Program-made: the position numbers and the translations under genes
In this document: in pieces, positions 18,730 through 30,012 of the stretch
Layout: every line of letters starts with the position of its first letter
Position numbering within the stretch: the stretch's first letter is position 1
Origin: Marinobacter guineae
Lineage (GTDB): Bacteria > Pseudomonadota > Gammaproteobacteria > Pseudomonadales > Oleiphilaceae
Assembly (NCBI RefSeq): GCF_002744735.1
Contig: NZ_KZ319339.1
Span: 496,001-560,000, forward strand
Length of the DNA stretch: 64,000 nucleotides
Reading direction: 5' to 3'
Notes under the pieces: model-generated
Told to the model about the DNA's origin: nothing
The model's database searches: none
What the model saw: the letters and a program-made list of their open reading frames with translations, nothing else

Positions 18730-21000
18730 TCAGACGGCTTCCGCCGGCTCATCCTCGTACTCGAACACCAACTCATCGTCACGGAGATGGATGTAGACAT
18801 CTCCGCCCTTCTCTGACAGGCGCCCGAAAAGGATCTGCTCGGCCAGCGGCCGCTTGATCTTGTCCTGAATCAAACGCGACATCGGACGGGCACCCATGGT
18901 GACGTCGTAGCCTTTGTCGGCCAGCCAGGATTTCGCAGCATCATCCACATGCAATACGACATGCTTCTCGTCCAGCTGCGCCTGCAGTTCGGTCAGGAAC
19001 TTGTCCACCACGTGGGTGATGGTTTCCTTCTGCAGGTCGCCGAACTGGATGATACCGTCCAAACGGTTGCGGAACTCCGGCGTGAATGTCTTGGTGATGA
19101 TCTCCATGCCATCGGTGCTGTGGTCCTGCTCGCTGAAGCCAATCGAACGACGGGCCATGCTTTCTGCCCCGGCATTGGTTGTCATGACCAGGATCACGTG
19201 GCGGAAGTCCGCCTTGCGACCGTTGTTATCAGTCAGCGTACCGTGGTCCATTACCTGCAGAAGCAGGTTGAAGACTTCCGGATGGGCCTTCTCGATTTCA
19301 TCCAGCAACAACACACAATGGGGGTGCTTGGTGACAGACTCCGTCAGCAGGCCTCCCTGGTCATAACCGACATAGCCCGGCGGCGCACCAATGAGTCTTG
19401 AGACAGTGTGGCGCTCCATATACTCGGACATGTCGAAGCGCACCAGCTCGATACCCAGGACCTTGGCCAACTGTTTGGTAACCTCGGTTTTACCAACACC
19501 CGTCGGCCCCGCGAACAGGAAGGCACCTTCTGGCTTCTCAGGCGCCTTCAGGCCAGCGCGAGCCAGCTTAATGGACGTAGCGAGAGACTCGATGGCCGGA
19601 TCCTGACCAAACACCACCATCTTGAGGTCCCGCTCGATATTCCGCAGCAGATCCTTGTCGCTGGTGGAGACGTTCTTGGGCGGAATGCGGGCAATGTTCG
19701 CTACCACATCCTCGATATCAGTCACGTCGATGGTCTTTTTGCGCTTGCCTTCCGGCTGCAACCGCTGCCGGGCACCAGCTTCGTCGATTACATCAATTGC
19801 CTTGTCCGGCAGGTGACGATCGGTGATGTACCGGTCCGCGAGTTCTGCGGCAACCCGCAAGGCCTTGTCCGTGTACTTCAGATCGTGGTGCTTCTCGAAG
19901 TTCGGCTTCAGGCCTTTGAGGATCTGGTAGGTATCCTCGACGCTGGGCTCGTTGACATCGATTTTCTGGAAGCGGCGAGCCAGGGCACTGTCTTTCTCGA
20001 AGATGCCCCGGAACTCCTGGAACGTGGTGGAGCCTATGCAACGGATCTCCCCGGAACTCAGCATCGGCTTCAACAGGTTGGAAGCGTCCATAACGCCACC
20101 GGATGCAGAACCGGCACCGATAATCGTGTGGATCTCGTCGATAAAGAGAATCGCATGACTCTCTTTCTTGAGTTCTGCCAGTAGCCCTTTCAGGCGCTTC
20201 TCGAAATCACCCCGATATTTGGTGCCCGCCAGCAATGCACCGAGATCCAGCGAGTAAACCACCGCATCCGAAATGATGTCGGGTACCTGACCATCCACGA
20301 TTCTCTTGGCAAGCCCTTCAGCGATGGCAGTCTTGCCTACGCCGGCTTCCCCGACCAACAATGGGTTGTTCTTGCGACGGCGCACCAGAATCTGCACCAC
20401 CCGCTCAACCTCGTGCTCGCGCCCGATGAGCGGATCAATCCGGCCCTGACGGGCCTGCTCATTGAGATTGGTTGCGTAGCTTTCCAATGGCTTGGAATGG
20501 CCGCCTTCCTCTCCGGCTTCATCATGGGAAGCCTGATCATGACTCTCCTGATCTTCAGCACCCTGAACCCGGGAGATTCCATGAGAGACGAAATTGACCA
20601 CATCAATACGGGCAATGCTCTGTTTCTTGAGCACATAGACCGCCTGACTTTCCTGCTCGCTGAATATAGCGACCAGCACATTGGCCCCGGTTACCTCTTT
20701 CTTGCCCGAGGACTGCACATGGAACACCGCCCGTTGCAACACTCGCTGGAAGCCCAGCGTGGGTTGGGTCTCCCGCTCACTGTCGCTGCTCGGGATTAAT
20801 GGTGTTGTTGAGTCAACAAACTCGACCAGTTCCTCCTGAAGTCGCTTGAGGTCTGCACCACAGGCCTTCAGAACGCCCACCGCCGATTCGTTATCGAGCA
20901 GGGCCAGCAACAAATGCTCCACAGTCATGAACTCATGACGTTTATCGCGGGCATTCTTGAAGGCCGTGTTCAGCGTAATTTCCAGATCTTTGCTCAGCAT
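18730..21000 (-). CDS. clpA: ATP-dependent Clp protease ATP-binding subunit ClpA
   Basis: ClpA unfolds substrates, including N-degron proteins delivered by ClpS, and feeds them to ClpP. The 756-residue protein starts [20 protein letters not shown]; the frame extends 4 codons upstream but the family start is at 21000. It has the N-domain (1-145), AAA1 with [11 protein letters not shown]2 with GPTGVGKTE and the IGF loop in [10 protein letters not shown] that docks on ClpP. It is 18 bp downstream of clpS in one operon. ClpP itself is not in the window. Confidence 0.97.
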   Translation of the reverse strand: MLSKDLEITLNTAFKNARDKRHEFMTVEHLLLALLDNESAVGVLKACGADLKRLQEELVEFVDSTTPLIPSSDSERETQPTLGFQRVLQRAVFHVQSSGKKEVTGANVLVAIFSEQESQAVYVLKKQSIARIDVVNFVSHGISRVQGAEDQESHDQASHDEAGEEGGHSKPLESYATNLNEQARQGRIDPLIGREHEVERVVQILVRRRKNNPLLVGEAGVGKTAIAEGLAKRIVDGQVPDIISDAVVYSLDLGALLAGTKYRGDFEKRLKGLLAELKKESHAILFIDEIHTIIGAGSASGGVMDASNLLKPMLSSGEIRCIGSTTFQEFRGIFEKDSALARRFQKIDVNEPSVEDTYQILKGLKPNFEKHHDLKYTDKALRVAAELADRYITDRHLPDKAIDVIDEAGARQRLQPEGKRKKTIDVTDIEDVVANIARIPPKNVSTSDKDLLRNIERDLKMVVFGQDPAIESLATSIKLARAGLKAPEKPEGAFLFAGPTGVGKTEVTKQLAKVLGIELVRFDMSEYMERHTVSRLIGAPPGYVGYDQGGLLTESVTKHPHCVLLLDEIEKAHPEVFNLLLQVMDHGTLTDNNGRKADFRHVILVMTTNAGAESMARRSIGFSEQDHSTDGMEIITKTFTPEFRNRLDGIIQFGDLQKETITHVVDKFLTELQAQLDEKHVVLHVDDAAKSWLADKGYDVTMGARPMSRLIQDKIKRPLAEQILFGRLSEKGGDVYIHLRDDELVFEYEDEPAEAV

Positions 21001-21018
21001 GGGCCACCCCAACGTCTT

Positions 21019-21378
21019 TCAGTCCGCACGTTCAATCTCGCAAAGGAGCGGATGTTCGCATTCCGAGGAATACTGGTTCACCTGTGCCGCCTTTGTTTCC
21101 GCGATGTCCCGGGTAAATACCCCGCATACAGCTTTTCCCTGCGTATGGACGAGCAGCATCACCTGCGTCGCCTTTTCCTCGTTCATTCCAAAGAACGTCA
21201 TCAGCACATCCACGACGAAATCCATGGGTGTGTAATCGTCGTTCAGGAGCACCACCCTGTATCGCGCCGGGCGCTTGAGAGCAGGCTTTTCGGGAGCAAC
21301 GCTGAGGTCATCCTGCCGCCCCGGCTGTTCGTCCTCCCCCTGATTTAATACTAGTAGAGAATTTTCGATAGTCCGCAT
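21019..21378 (-). CDS. clpS: ATP-dependent Clp protease adaptor ClpS
   Basis: ClpS recognises N-terminal Leu, Phe, Tyr and Trp and hands these proteins to ClpA. The 119-residue product has a flexible N-terminus (about 1-35) and the core fold with [18 protein letters not shown], where the Asn-Asp pair is part of the N-degron pocket, and [19 protein letters not shown]. Two consecutive ATG codons are present at 21381 and 21378; the AGGA ribosome site is better spaced for the second. It heads the clpS-clpA operon. Confidence 0.95.
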   Translation of the reverse strand: MRTIENSLLVLNQGEDEQPGRQDDLSVAPEKPALKRPARYRVVLLNDDYTPMDFVVDVLMTFFGMNEEKATQVMLLVHTQGKAVCGVFTRDIAETKAAQVNQYSSECEHPLLCEIERAD

Positions 21379-21681
21379 CATTCCTAACCGGTTTATCGGT
21401 GCTCCTGTCTAAATGTGGATGTCTGCCCCGGGGTTTTCAAGCAGGGCGTGAGATATTTATCAATACGAACATGATACCGCTTCCAGACTGCGTTCAACCA
21501 CACATTCCCGGCATAGAAACTATTGACTCGACGCAACGATTGGCCGAAAGTTAATTTGCATTGTAAAATAATGTAAATCCATGCAATGTTTGGGTAACAG
21601 GATTCGGACCGATAGTGCGACGGCCGAAAGGCAAACACCACGTACAAGAACAGTGACAGCAAAAGAACAGGGGAGTTCATC
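21379..21681. promoter_or_regulatory. Divergent clpS/cspD control region
   Basis: This 303-bp gap between two divergent genes contains no convincing gene. On the minus strand TTGAAC and TATCAT separated by 15 bp are a weak promoter candidate for clpS. The plus strand has an AT-rich stretch at 21550-21575 (TTAATTTGCAT, TAAAATAATG) and then about 100 nt of leader before the GGGGAG ribosome site of cspD, as expected for a cold-shock type messenger. I cannot fix transcription starts. Confidence 0.4.
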
Positions 21682-21993
21682 ATGCCAAGAGGCAAAGTCA
21701 AGTGGTTCAACAATGCCAAAGGGTACGGATTCATCATCGAGGATGGTTGCAGTGACGATCTGTTTGCTCACTTCTCGTCGGTCCAAATGGACGGCTACAA
21801 GACCCTGAAAGCCGGTCAGGCCGTATCCTTTGATAAAAAACCAAGCGACAAGGGCATTCACGCAGTCAACATCATTCCGGATGAGCAGCCCGCCAGCAAG
21901 GCCCATACAGGTGCCGGAAGCGACGCTGCCGAAGAGTCAGGGCAACAGGAATCCGGCCGGGACGGTTATCCGCCCCGCGCAGTAAACGGCTAA
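21682..21993 (+). CDS. cspD: Cold-shock domain protein, CspD type
   Basis: The first 68 residues form a cold-shock domain with RNP1 KGYGFI (18-23 region) and RNP2 DLFAHF, which binds single-stranded nucleic acid. A 35-residue tail rich in Gly, Ala, Glu, Gln and Ser follows, longer than in plain CspA proteins and typical of disordered CspD-like tails. E. coli CspD inhibits replication in stationary phase; whether that holds here is not known. It is divergent from clpS, the same arrangement as in E. coli and Pseudomonas. Confidence 0.9.
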   Translation: MPRGKVKWFNNAKGYGFIIEDGCSDDLFAHFSSVQMDGYKTLKAGQAVSFDKKPSDKGIHAVNIIPDEQPASKAHTGAGSDAAEESGQQESGRDGYPPRAVNG

Positions 21994-22017
21994 ACTGCTC
22001 TGACACCTGAAGCCATT

Positions 22018-22054
22018 CCCCCACCTCGAGCTGGTGGGGGATGTTTCTTTTTTG
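22018..22054 (+). terminator. Rho-independent terminator of cspD
   Basis: CCCCCACC (22018-22025) pairs with GGTGGGGG (22033-22040) around a 7-nt loop and is followed by ATGTTTCTTTTTT. It begins 25 bp after the cspD stop codon. Confidence 0.9.
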
Positions 22055-22167
22055 TCTAATAACCAGACGTCACTGCTAACGCCGGCAATCTGACTTTGTC
22101 AGTCCTTACCTTTGAAGTACCCTACTCTCACTGAAGCACACTGCAACTTCTGGAAATGTGCGATCGC

Positions 22168-22806
22168 ATGGCTGAGCTCATTCTTTTTAACAAACCTTTT
22201 CAGGTCCTGAGCCAGTTTACCGACGATGGCGCCGCTGGGGGAGACTCGCCGCGCGCCACGCTGGCGGACTACCTGCGGATTCCCGGCGTCTATCCGGCCG
22301 GTCGACTGGATTACGATTCCGAGGGCTTGCTTCTGCTGACATCCGAAGGTGCTTTGCAGCACCGGATAGCGTCGCCGGCACTCAAGATGCCCAAAACCTA
22401 TTGGGTGCAGGTAGAAGGCGAGATTTCCGACTACGCCCTGAAACGTCTCGCGGAAGGTGTTGAACTGAAAGATGGCCTCACCCGGCCCGCAAAGGCAACA
22501 AGAATGTCGGCGCCGGCTATCTGGCCCCGGATTCCTCCTGTGCGGCACCGCGATACCGTTCCAACCAGCTGGCTGGAGCTGATCATTACCGAAGGCAAGA
22601 ACCGGCAGGTCCGGCGAATGACTGCCGCGGCCGGCTTCCCGACACTGCGACTGATCCGTTACCGCATTGGCGACTGGACCCTGGAGGGACTGAAATCCGG
22701 TGAATACCGGAAAGTCACCGTCAACCTGCCGGCCAGCCCAAACACCAAATCCCGCCCCGGTCGTGCCGGACCCGGGGCCCGAACCCGGAGAACGAGAAAG
22801 CCATGA
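22168..22806 (+). CDS. rluE: 23S rRNA pseudouridine synthase, RluE type
   Basis: The protein belongs to the RsuA/RluB/E/F group without an S4 domain: it begins MAELILFNKPFQVLSQFTDD, has the catalytic block PAGRLDYDSEGLLLLTSEGA with the essential aspartate, and EGKNRQVRRMTAAAGFPTLRL. RluE makes pseudouridine 2457 in domain V of 23S rRNA. A start at 22156 would add four residues (MCDR); the inner ATG gives the usual N-terminus. The C-terminal end is basic (TRRTRKP), and the gene overlaps the Nudix gene by 4 bp. Confidence 0.9.
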   Translation: MAELILFNKPFQVLSQFTDDGAAGGDSPRATLADYLRIPGVYPAGRLDYDSEGLLLLTSEGALQHRIASPALKMPKTYWVQVEGEISDYALKRLAEGVELKDGLTRPAKATRMSAPAIWPRIPPVRHRDTVPTSWLELIITEGKNRQVRRMTAAAGFPTLRLIRYRIGDWTLEGLKSGEYRKVTVNLPASPNTKSRPGRAGPGARTRRTRKP

Positions 22807-23258
22807 CCTGGACACCCCATGCCACTGTAGCGGTTATTGTTGAAGATCAGGCAGGACGGTTTCTCATGGTGGAGGAGTTCAGCGGTGGCAAGGTTGTGTT
22901 CAACCAGCCCGCCGGACATGTCGAGGAAGACGAGGCCATACTCGACGCCGTTCGCCGGGAAGCGCTGGAGGAAACCGGCTGGGAGATTGACCCGGTGCAC
23001 TTTCTGGGCATCTACACCTACAAGGCGCCAGCAAATGGCGTTACCTATTATCGCTTCTGTTACGTTGCCCGGGCCGCTGCAAAGATTTCAGACGATCTGG
23101 ACGACGGTATCATTGCTGCCCACTGGTTGACCCTTGACGAAATCCGTGGCCTCGGCGAAAAACTTCGCAGCCCGCTTGTCCTGCAGTGCATAGAAGATTA
23201 CCGAAATGGCCGCCAGTACCCGCTCGACGTCGTCGTCGATTCAAAGACGGCGTGCTAG
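22803..23258 (+). CDS. nudJ: Nudix hydrolase, NudJ-like
   Basis: The 151-residue protein has a complete Nudix box running from Gly38 to Trp60 (starts GHVEED, contains RREALEETGW). It starts MTWTPHATVAVIVEDQAGRF and ends with the family's WLTLDEIRGL and SPLVLQCIEDY. E. coli NudJ hydrolyses HMP-pyrophosphate and some nucleoside di/triphosphates. It overlaps rluE by 4 bp and precedes mnmA by 44 bp; E. coli also carries nudJ beside mnmA and rluE, which supports the assignment. Confidence 0.93.
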   Translation: MTWTPHATVAVIVEDQAGRFLMVEEFSGGKVVFNQPAGHVEEDEAILDAVRREALEETGWEIDPVHFLGIYTYKAPANGVTYYRFCYVARAAAKISDDLDDGIIAAHWLTLDEIRGLGEKLRSPLVLQCIEDYRNGRQYPLDVVVDSKTAC

Positions 23259-23302
23259 GAAAATGGTAAACTCGCGGTTTTTTAACCGGTAGCGACGCTG
23301 TC

Positions 23303-24490
23303 ATGACCAACACCTCTGAAGCTCAGTCTTCAACCAGCCCAACCAACACCCGCGTGATCGTCGGCATGTCCGGCGGTGTCGATTCTTCCGTGGCCGCCTG
23401 GCTGCTGAAGGATCAGGGTTATCAGGTTGAAGGTCTGTTCATGAAGAACTGGGATGAGGATGACGGCACAGAATACTGTACCGCCATGACCGACCTGGCG
23501 GACGCCCAGGCCGTGGCCGACGCCATTGGTATCAAGCTGCATACCGCCAGTTTCGCGGCCGAGTACTGGGACCGGGTGTTTGAGCATTTCCTGTCGGAAT
23601 ACCAGGCAGGCCGCACCCCGAACCCGGACATTCTGTGCAACAAGGAAGTCAAATTCCGCGCCTTTCTGGACTATGCCATCACCTTGGGTGCTGACTATAT
23701 TGCCACCGGCCACTACGCCCGTCAGCGACCCATTGCCGACTCTCGGGGCAAGGCACAGCTGCTCAAAGGACTGGATCCGAACAAGGATCAGAGTTATTTC
23801 CTGCACGCGGTCTCAGGCGACCGCATCGCACGGACCCTGTTCCCCGTGGGCGAGCTGGAGAAACCGGAAGTGCGCCGTATCGCCGAGCAGCAGGGCTTCG
23901 TGACCCATGACAAAAAAGACTCCACAGGCATCTGCTTTATTGGTGAGCGCAAATTCCGGGACTTCCTGAAACAGTACCTGCCCGCCCAGCCCGGCGATAT
24001 CGAAACACCGGATGGCCAGAAGATCGGCCGCCACCAGGGGCTGATGTACCACACCATAGGTCAGCGCCAGGGCCTTGGTATCGGTGGCCTCAGTGAATTC
24101 GGCGACGAGCCCTGGTATGTGGCGGAAAAGGACCTCGGTCGCAATGTGCTCATTGCCGTTCAGGGCAAGCATCATCCCCTGCTGTTCTCCCGGGGCCTGG
24201 TATCCGGCCCGATAGACTGGGTCGCCGGCCAGCCTCCCGCTGGGTCTTTCCGCTGCAAGGCGAAAACCCGCTACCGGCAGCCGGATCAGGATTGTCAGGT
24301 TGCGGTCATTGATGGTGGCGTACGGGTCGATTTTGATGATGCCCAGCGGGCAGTTACGCCGGGACAATCCGTTGTCTTCTACGACGGCGAGGTGTGTCTC
24401 GGCGGGGGTGTCATTGAGGAAACCTGGCGTGATGGCGACCCCTTGCCGGCTCGTCTGACCGGTTCCAGGCCTCAGGAAGTGACTGTATGA
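23303..24490 (+). CDS. mnmA: tRNA-specific 2-thiouridylase
   Basis: MnmA installs the 2-thio group on U34 of tRNA Lys, Glu and Gln, using sulfur relayed by TusA-TusBCD-TusE. The 395-residue enzyme has the PP-loop SGGVDSS at 23-29 and the two catalytic cysteines Cys112 ([12 protein letters not shown]) and Cys211 (STGICFIGE). A 17-residue Ser/Thr-rich extension precedes the usual start of the family. The hflD gene overlaps its stop by 4 bp. tusA, whose product begins the sulfur relay, lies at about 42 kb. Confidence 0.97.
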   Translation: MTNTSEAQSSTSPTNTRVIVGMSGGVDSSVAAWLLKDQGYQVEGLFMKNWDEDDGTEYCTAMTDLADAQAVADAIGIKLHTASFAAEYWDRVFEHFLSEYQAGRTPNPDILCNKEVKFRAFLDYAITLGADYIATGHYARQRPIADSRGKAQLLKGLDPNKDQSYFLHAVSGDRIARTLFPVGELEKPEVRRIAEQQGFVTHDKKDSTGICFIGERKFRDFLKQYLPAQPGDIETPDGQKIGRHQGLMYHTIGQRQGLGIGGLSEFGDEPWYVAEKDLGRNVLIAVQGKHHPLLFSRGLVSGPIDWVAGQPPAGSFRCKAKTRYRQPDQDCQVAVIDGGVRVDFDDAQRAVTPGQSVVFYDGEVCLGGGVIEETWRDGDPLPARLTGSRPQEVTV

Positions 24491-25131
24491 GTCGATCTCT
24501 GAAAGACCAGACCCTGGCCCTTGCGGGAGTTTTCCAGGCGGCTAACCTGGTGCAGCAGATTGCCCACAGCGGCCAGTGCAATCAGTCAAGCCTGGAAACG
24601 TCCATTCGCTCCCTGTTTGCAACGGATCCCGAGAACACCCTGGACGTGTACGGTGGCGAACTCCGGGATATTCAGGAAGGCCTTGTAACGCTTTCTTCAG
24701 TACTCAGCCAGCAGAGCAAGCAGCAGGATATCGAAGTGCTTCGCTATGCCCTAAACCTGGTTCAACTGGAATCCAAGCTGAATCGCCGGTCAGACATGCT
24801 GGACGTAATCGGCAGCCGCATCGACCAGGCCCGGCACACCGCCAGCCACTTTGGCTACACCCACCCCAACCTGATCAGCAACCTCGGCTCGGTTTACGCC
24901 GATACCATCAGCACCTTCCGGATGCGCATCCAGGTAAGCGGCAATCCCTCGATCCTGCAGCAGGAGGAGAATGCCGCGAAGGTTCGGGCCCTGCTACTTG
25001 CGGGTATCCGCTCGGCCGTGCTCTGGCGCCAGACTGGCGGACGCCGCTGGCAACTGATTTTTTCCCGCAGGAAGGTTATCCGGCTCGCCCGGGAACTGGT
25101 CGAGGAAGCGAATAGCTCTCTGTACCATTGA
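24487..25131 (+). CDS. hflD: High frequency lysogenization protein HflD homologue
   Basis: The 214-residue, mostly helical, peripheral membrane protein matches HflD: it starts [19 protein letters not shown] and ends [27 protein letters not shown]. coli HflD binds the phage lambda CII protein; its normal cellular role is uncertain. The gene lies between mnmA (4-bp overlap) and purB, the same order as in E. coli and Pseudomonas, so it is a housekeeping member of a translation and purine cluster. Confidence 0.94.
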   Translation: MSRSLKDQTLALAGVFQAANLVQQIAHSGQCNQSSLETSIRSLFATDPENTLDVYGGELRDIQEGLVTLSSVLSQQSKQQDIEVLRYALNLVQLESKLNRRSDMLDVIGSRIDQARHTASHFGYTHPNLISNLGSVYADTISTFRMRIQVSGNPSILQQEENAAKVRALLLAGIRSAVLWRQTGGRRWQLIFSRRKVIRLARELVEEANSSLYH

Positions 25132-25204
25132 CAGCGCTGATTCAGTGACAGCGCTGGTGTATGATATGCACCCCCTATTTTCTTTTGATCCGATTCTTTG
25201 ATGA

Positions 25205-26587
<1,383 letters not shown>

Positions 26588-26603
26588 AACCGGGAGCATA
26601 CCC

Positions 26604-27755
26604 ATGAACATGCTTGGCGGACTGACGCCCTCTGAATTTCTGCGGGATTACTGGCAGAAGAAGCCACTTGTCATCCGTCAGGCATTTCCCGGATTCCAGT
26701 GCCCGGTCAGCGCCGATGAGCTCGCGGGACTCGCGTGTGAAGAAGGCGTGGAGTCCCGGATTGTCATTGAAAACGACGATGGCAAACCCTGGCAGCTCCA
26801 CAACGGCCCTTTCTCTGCGGACCGGTTCAGCCAACTACCGGAGCAGGATTGGACCCTGCTGGTTCAGGGCCTGGACCACTGGGTGCCGGATATCGCCGAC
26901 CTGCTGGAGCACTTCCGCTTCATCCCCAACTGGCGCCTGGATGACGTCATGGCCAGCTACGCCCCGAAAGGCGGCAGTGTTGGCCCTCACTACGACCAGT
27001 ACGATGTCTTCCTGCTTCAGGCGCAGGGCCACCGACGCTGGACTTTTGGCGGCCACTGCAATCACACCTCGCCGAGAGTGGAAGGCACCCCGCTCCGGAT
27101 TCTGAGCAGTTGGGAGGGTGAAGAAACTGTCACCCTGGCACCCGGTGACATGCTGTATCTGCCGCCCGGCATCGGGCATCACGGTATTGCGGAAGATGAT
27201 TGCATTACCCTGTCGGTGGGCTTTCGAGCGCCGACCATTGACGATGTTCTAACCGGCTTCACTGATTTTCTGTGCAGCCAGTCGGATGCCGCGGATCACC
27301 TAAACGACCCGGACCTGCAGGTTCAGGACAACCCGGGCACAATCTTGCCCAACGTGATGGACCGCCTGGAAGGCATTATCCGGGAGAAACTTGGCGATCG
27401 CCGGCAACTTGCCCTCTGGTTTGGCCAGTATTCCACGGCTCCGAAGAGTATGGACATCGTGGTCCCGGCTGATGAACCGGCCGATACCGGGGATATTGCT
27501 GAAGCGATTCATGCTGGCGAGCAAATGCGCTGGAATGAAGGCTCCCGCTTCGCCTATTATGATTTTGAGAGCGAAACGGCGCTGTTCGTGGACGGAGAGC
27601 AGTTCCTGCTCAAAGGGGATGCTCGTCCTCTTGCTCCGCAGCTGTGTTCCGCCGCCCGCATCGATATGCCCGCCCTGGCCCGCTTTGCCGGCGACAAGGC
27701 ATTGCTCGGCCTTCTGACCACGCTCTACAATCAGGGTTCTGTCTATTTCGAGTAA
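26604..27755 (+). CDS. roxA: Ribosomal protein uL16 3-hydroxylase (cupin/JmjC type)
   Basis: RoxA (YcfD) is a 2-oxoglutarate and iron dependent oxygenase that hydroxylates an arginine of ribosomal protein L16. The 383-residue protein begins MNMLGGLTPSEFLRDYWQKK and has the iron-binding facial triad: His129-x-Asp131 in PHYDQYD, then the second histidine at 192 or 193 in GIGHHGIAED. The open frame extends 13 codons upstream into purB, without conservation; the ATG at 26604 has a GGGAG site. It is 16 bp after purB, so the two are probably co-transcribed. Confidence 0.92.
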   Translation: MNMLGGLTPSEFLRDYWQKKPLVIRQAFPGFQCPVSADELAGLACEEGVESRIVIENDDGKPWQLHNGPFSADRFSQLPEQDWTLLVQGLDHWVPDIADLLEHFRFIPNWRLDDVMASYAPKGGSVGPHYDQYDVFLLQAQGHRRWTFGGHCNHTSPRVEGTPLRILSSWEGEETVTLAPGDMLYLPPGIGHHGIAEDDCITLSVGFRAPTIDDVLTGFTDFLCSQSDAADHLNDPDLQVQDNPGTILPNVMDRLEGIIREKLGDRRQLALWFGQYSTAPKSMDIVVPADEPADTGDIAEAIHAGEQMRWNEGSRFAYYDFESETALFVDGEQFLLKGDARPLAPQLCSAARIDMPALARFAGDKALLGLLTTLYNQGSVYFE

Positions 27756-27808
27756 TCTCGACTTTAGAGGTATCGGCGAACGGGTAAGCCCTGATATCAG
27801 GCATCAAC

Positions 27809-28774
27809 ATGAATATCCGATTCAGAAAATACAGTTGGCAACTGGCGCCCTCATCCATCAGGCAGATTCGTCAAAAGGTGTTTATTGACGAGCAAAAGGT
27901 CCCCCACGAGCTTGAATGGGATGAAACCGATGAAATTGCAGATCATTACCTGGTGGTCCTGCCGGGCAACACCCCCGCAGGTGTGGCCCGATTGTTCTCC
28001 ACTCTGGAAGAAACCGGCCACATCGGGCGCATGGCGATCCTGCCTCAGTATCGAGGCCAGGGTATCGGCGAAGCGCTACTCAGGCATCTGATTGCCGAGT
28101 CCGCCGAGCACTTTTCCGAACTCAGGCTCTCCGCCCAGGAACACGCGATCCCTTTTTACCAGCGCTCAGGCTTTCACGTGTGTTCGGATGTCTACGACGA
28201 TGTCGGCATCCCCCACTACGATATGCGCTGCCTGGCACCGGAACTGGCCAACGATGCCCTACCCGGGAGGGATGCGCCCATGATTCTGGGCACGGACGAG
28301 GATTCCTGGCTGTTTGATAGCGAAAGCCGGCTGATCAGTCTGATGGATTCGGTTGTTGGCCAGGCGGGTCAGCGTATCTGGTTGTATGATCGCTTGCTGG
28401 AGCATGATCTTTATGACCGCCATCGTTTCCGGGAGCTGGTCTCGGCACTCGCTCGCCGCCATCGGCTCAGCGAGGTACGCCTGCTGATTCACGATGACAA
28501 GCCACTGGTGAAGCGTCGACACAAGCTGGTCGAACTTTTGCGCCGGCTGCCAAGCCGGATGGAACTGCGTCTGGTCAATGAAGACTACCCGGTGGCAGAT
28601 CAGCCGTTCATCCTGGCAGACCGGCAGGGGGTGGTTTACCGGCACGACTTCTACAAGCCGGAAGGTTTCGCCAAGTTCGCCGACGGCGGCCGTGTAAAAC
28701 TGCTCGCCGAGAATTTCCAGCGTATGTGGGATGCTGCCCGACCTTCCCTCGAATTGCGGGAATTACCGCTCTGA
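27809..28774 (+). CDS. GNAT acetyltransferase with a second, uncharacterised domain
   Basis: Residues 1-145 form a GNAT N-acetyltransferase: KVFIDEQKVPHELEWDETDE is the ElaA-like N-terminal block, and GRMAILPQYRGQGIGEALL is the acetyl-CoA loop (motif A). Residues about 150-321 form a second domain, with a repeated beta-alpha pattern (MDSVVGQAGQRIWLYDRLLEH, SEVRLLIHDDKPLVK, RMELRLVNEDYP, GVVYRHDFYKPEG) whose layout recalls phospholipase D-like folds but lacks an HKD motif. The substrate of the acetyltransferase is unknown. The gene overlaps the convergent lysR gene by 12 bp. Confidence 0.85.
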   Translation: MNIRFRKYSWQLAPSSIRQIRQKVFIDEQKVPHELEWDETDEIADHYLVVLPGNTPAGVARLFSTLEETGHIGRMAILPQYRGQGIGEALLRHLIAESAEHFSELRLSAQEHAIPFYQRSGFHVCSDVYDDVGIPHYDMRCLAPELANDALPGRDAPMILGTDEDSWLFDSESRLISLMDSVVGQAGQRIWLYDRLLEHDLYDRHRFRELVSALARRHRLSEVRLLIHDDKPLVKRRHKLVELLRRLPSRMELRLVNEDYPVADQPFILADRQGVVYRHDFYKPEGFAKFADGGRVKLLAENFQRMWDAARPSLELRELPL

Positions 28775-29773
28775 GTGGTGGGCCTGCAGCGCATCCGGAG
28801 CTTCAAATCTTGCTCCGAACGGGGCAAATTCGGTATCCACTTCACCGGCCACTTCCGCTATTAATTTGCGCAGCCATTGGTGATCCGCGTTGTGTTGCAA
28901 CAACGGGCTCCAGGCCATTTTCAACTCGAATGGCGGAATCTCGAACGGAGGCACCTTAACCACCAGATTCGGATTGTCTCTCTGCAGCCAGGCTGCACGG
29001 GAGGGTAAGGTGGCAATCAGGTCATGCTGTTCCGCCAGCAGCATGGCAACCTGATAGTGCCGGGTGAACACGGAAATCTGGCGCTTGCGCCCCATTCTGG
29101 ACAAGGCTTCGTCAACCCAGCCAAGGCGTTGGACGTCTTTCGGGTTGACCCCTACGCCCACGCCAAAACCGGTCTTGCTGACCCAGATGTGACTGGCATC
29201 CAGATAGGTATCCAGCGTAAACGGCTCTCTGAGCAGGGGATTACGAGCGTTCATCAGGCAGGCGAAATATTCTGTCCAAAGGGTTTTCTGGTGAAAAGAC
29301 TGGGGGATCTTGTCGAACCGGTTAATAGCCATATCCAGCCTGCCCTGCTCGACATCGAGGAAGCTGACATCGCTCGGAGTCAACACGTCCAGAGTCACGT
29401 GTGGCGCTTCCTGCCGGATTCGCCTGAGCACCCGGGGCATCAGACATGACTCGGCATAGTCGCTGGCCATAATCCTGAACACCCGCTGGCTCTCCAGGGC
29501 CGAAAACGGGGTCTTCTCCTGCACCGCCTGCTCGATATCGGACAGGACCCTCCGTACCAGCGGTTGCAGCTCTCGGGCTCTTTCCGTGGCTGTCATACCT
29601 TCACTGGTTCTCACCAGCAAAGGATCGCTGAACAGGTCACGCAACCGTCTTAACCCGTTACTCATGGCAGGCTGGGTGATGCCGAGGTGGTTGGCTGCCT
29701 TGGTAACATTCCGCTCCCGCAGCAGCACGTCCAGGTACACAAGCAGGTTCAGATCAACACGGGAAATATCCAC
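28763..29773 (-). CDS. LysR-family transcriptional regulator (NodD/LeuO-like group)
   Basis: The protein has the LysR N-terminal winged helix (RVDLNLLVYLDVLLRERNVT, then KAANHLGITQPAMSNGLRRLRDLFSDPLLVR) and a C-terminal periplasmic-binding-like effector domain. The helix LxQPAMS and the block DPLLVRT fit the NodD/NahR/LeuO group. The frame could start at TTG 29779, but the CGGAG ribosome site is correctly spaced only for the GTG at 29773, so that is chosen (336 residues). The target is unknown; the divergent gene at 30013 is the first candidate. Confidence 0.85.
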   Translation of the reverse strand: MDISRVDLNLLVYLDVLLRERNVTKAANHLGITQPAMSNGLRRLRDLFSDPLLVRTSEGMTATERARELQPLVRRVLSDIEQAVQEKTPFSALESQRVFRIMASDYAESCLMPRVLRRIRQEAPHVTLDVLTPSDVSFLDVEQGRLDMAINRFDKIPQSFHQKTLWTEYFACLMNARNPLLREPFTLDTYLDASHIWVSKTGFGVGVGVNPKDVQRLGWVDEALSRMGRKRQISVFTRHYQVAMLLAEQHDLIATLPSRAAWLQRDNPNLVVKVPPFEIPPFELKMAWSPLLQHNADHQWLRKLIAEVAGEVDTEFAPFGARFEAPDALQAHHSER

Positions 29774-29876
29774 AGACAACTCCGGAACGCCTTAACAACG
29801 GGGTAAAAAGAACCTTCATTCACGGGGACAATATACATTATACGGAAAATTCAGGTAATCAATAAGCAATACGAAC

Positions 29877-29890
29877 TTTCACATTTGAAA
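29877..29890. promoter_or_regulatory. Palindrome in the lysR intergenic region
   Basis: TTTCACATTTGAAA has perfect 5-bp arms (TTTCA/TGAAA) around 4 bp. It sits 104 bp upstream of the lysR start and 123 bp upstream of the divergent gene, in an AT-rich stretch. LysR sites are short dyads with a T-N11-A core, so this is a possible operator, but one dyad in AT-rich DNA is weak evidence. Confidence 0.3.
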
Positions 29891-30012
29891 ACGGATTCAA
29901 CGCCGGATTTCTGCTAGTCTTTCGGATACTTGCTGAATAATATCGGTATTTTGAGGCCGGGCTTGCATACCCGCCGTCCTTTGATCCTGAAGCCGGAGTC
30001 GTTACTGACAAA

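Noticed and set aside
19408..20184. Open frame of 258 codons opposite clpA
   Set aside because: It lies inside clpA on the other strand, with no family match and no promoter or ribosome site.
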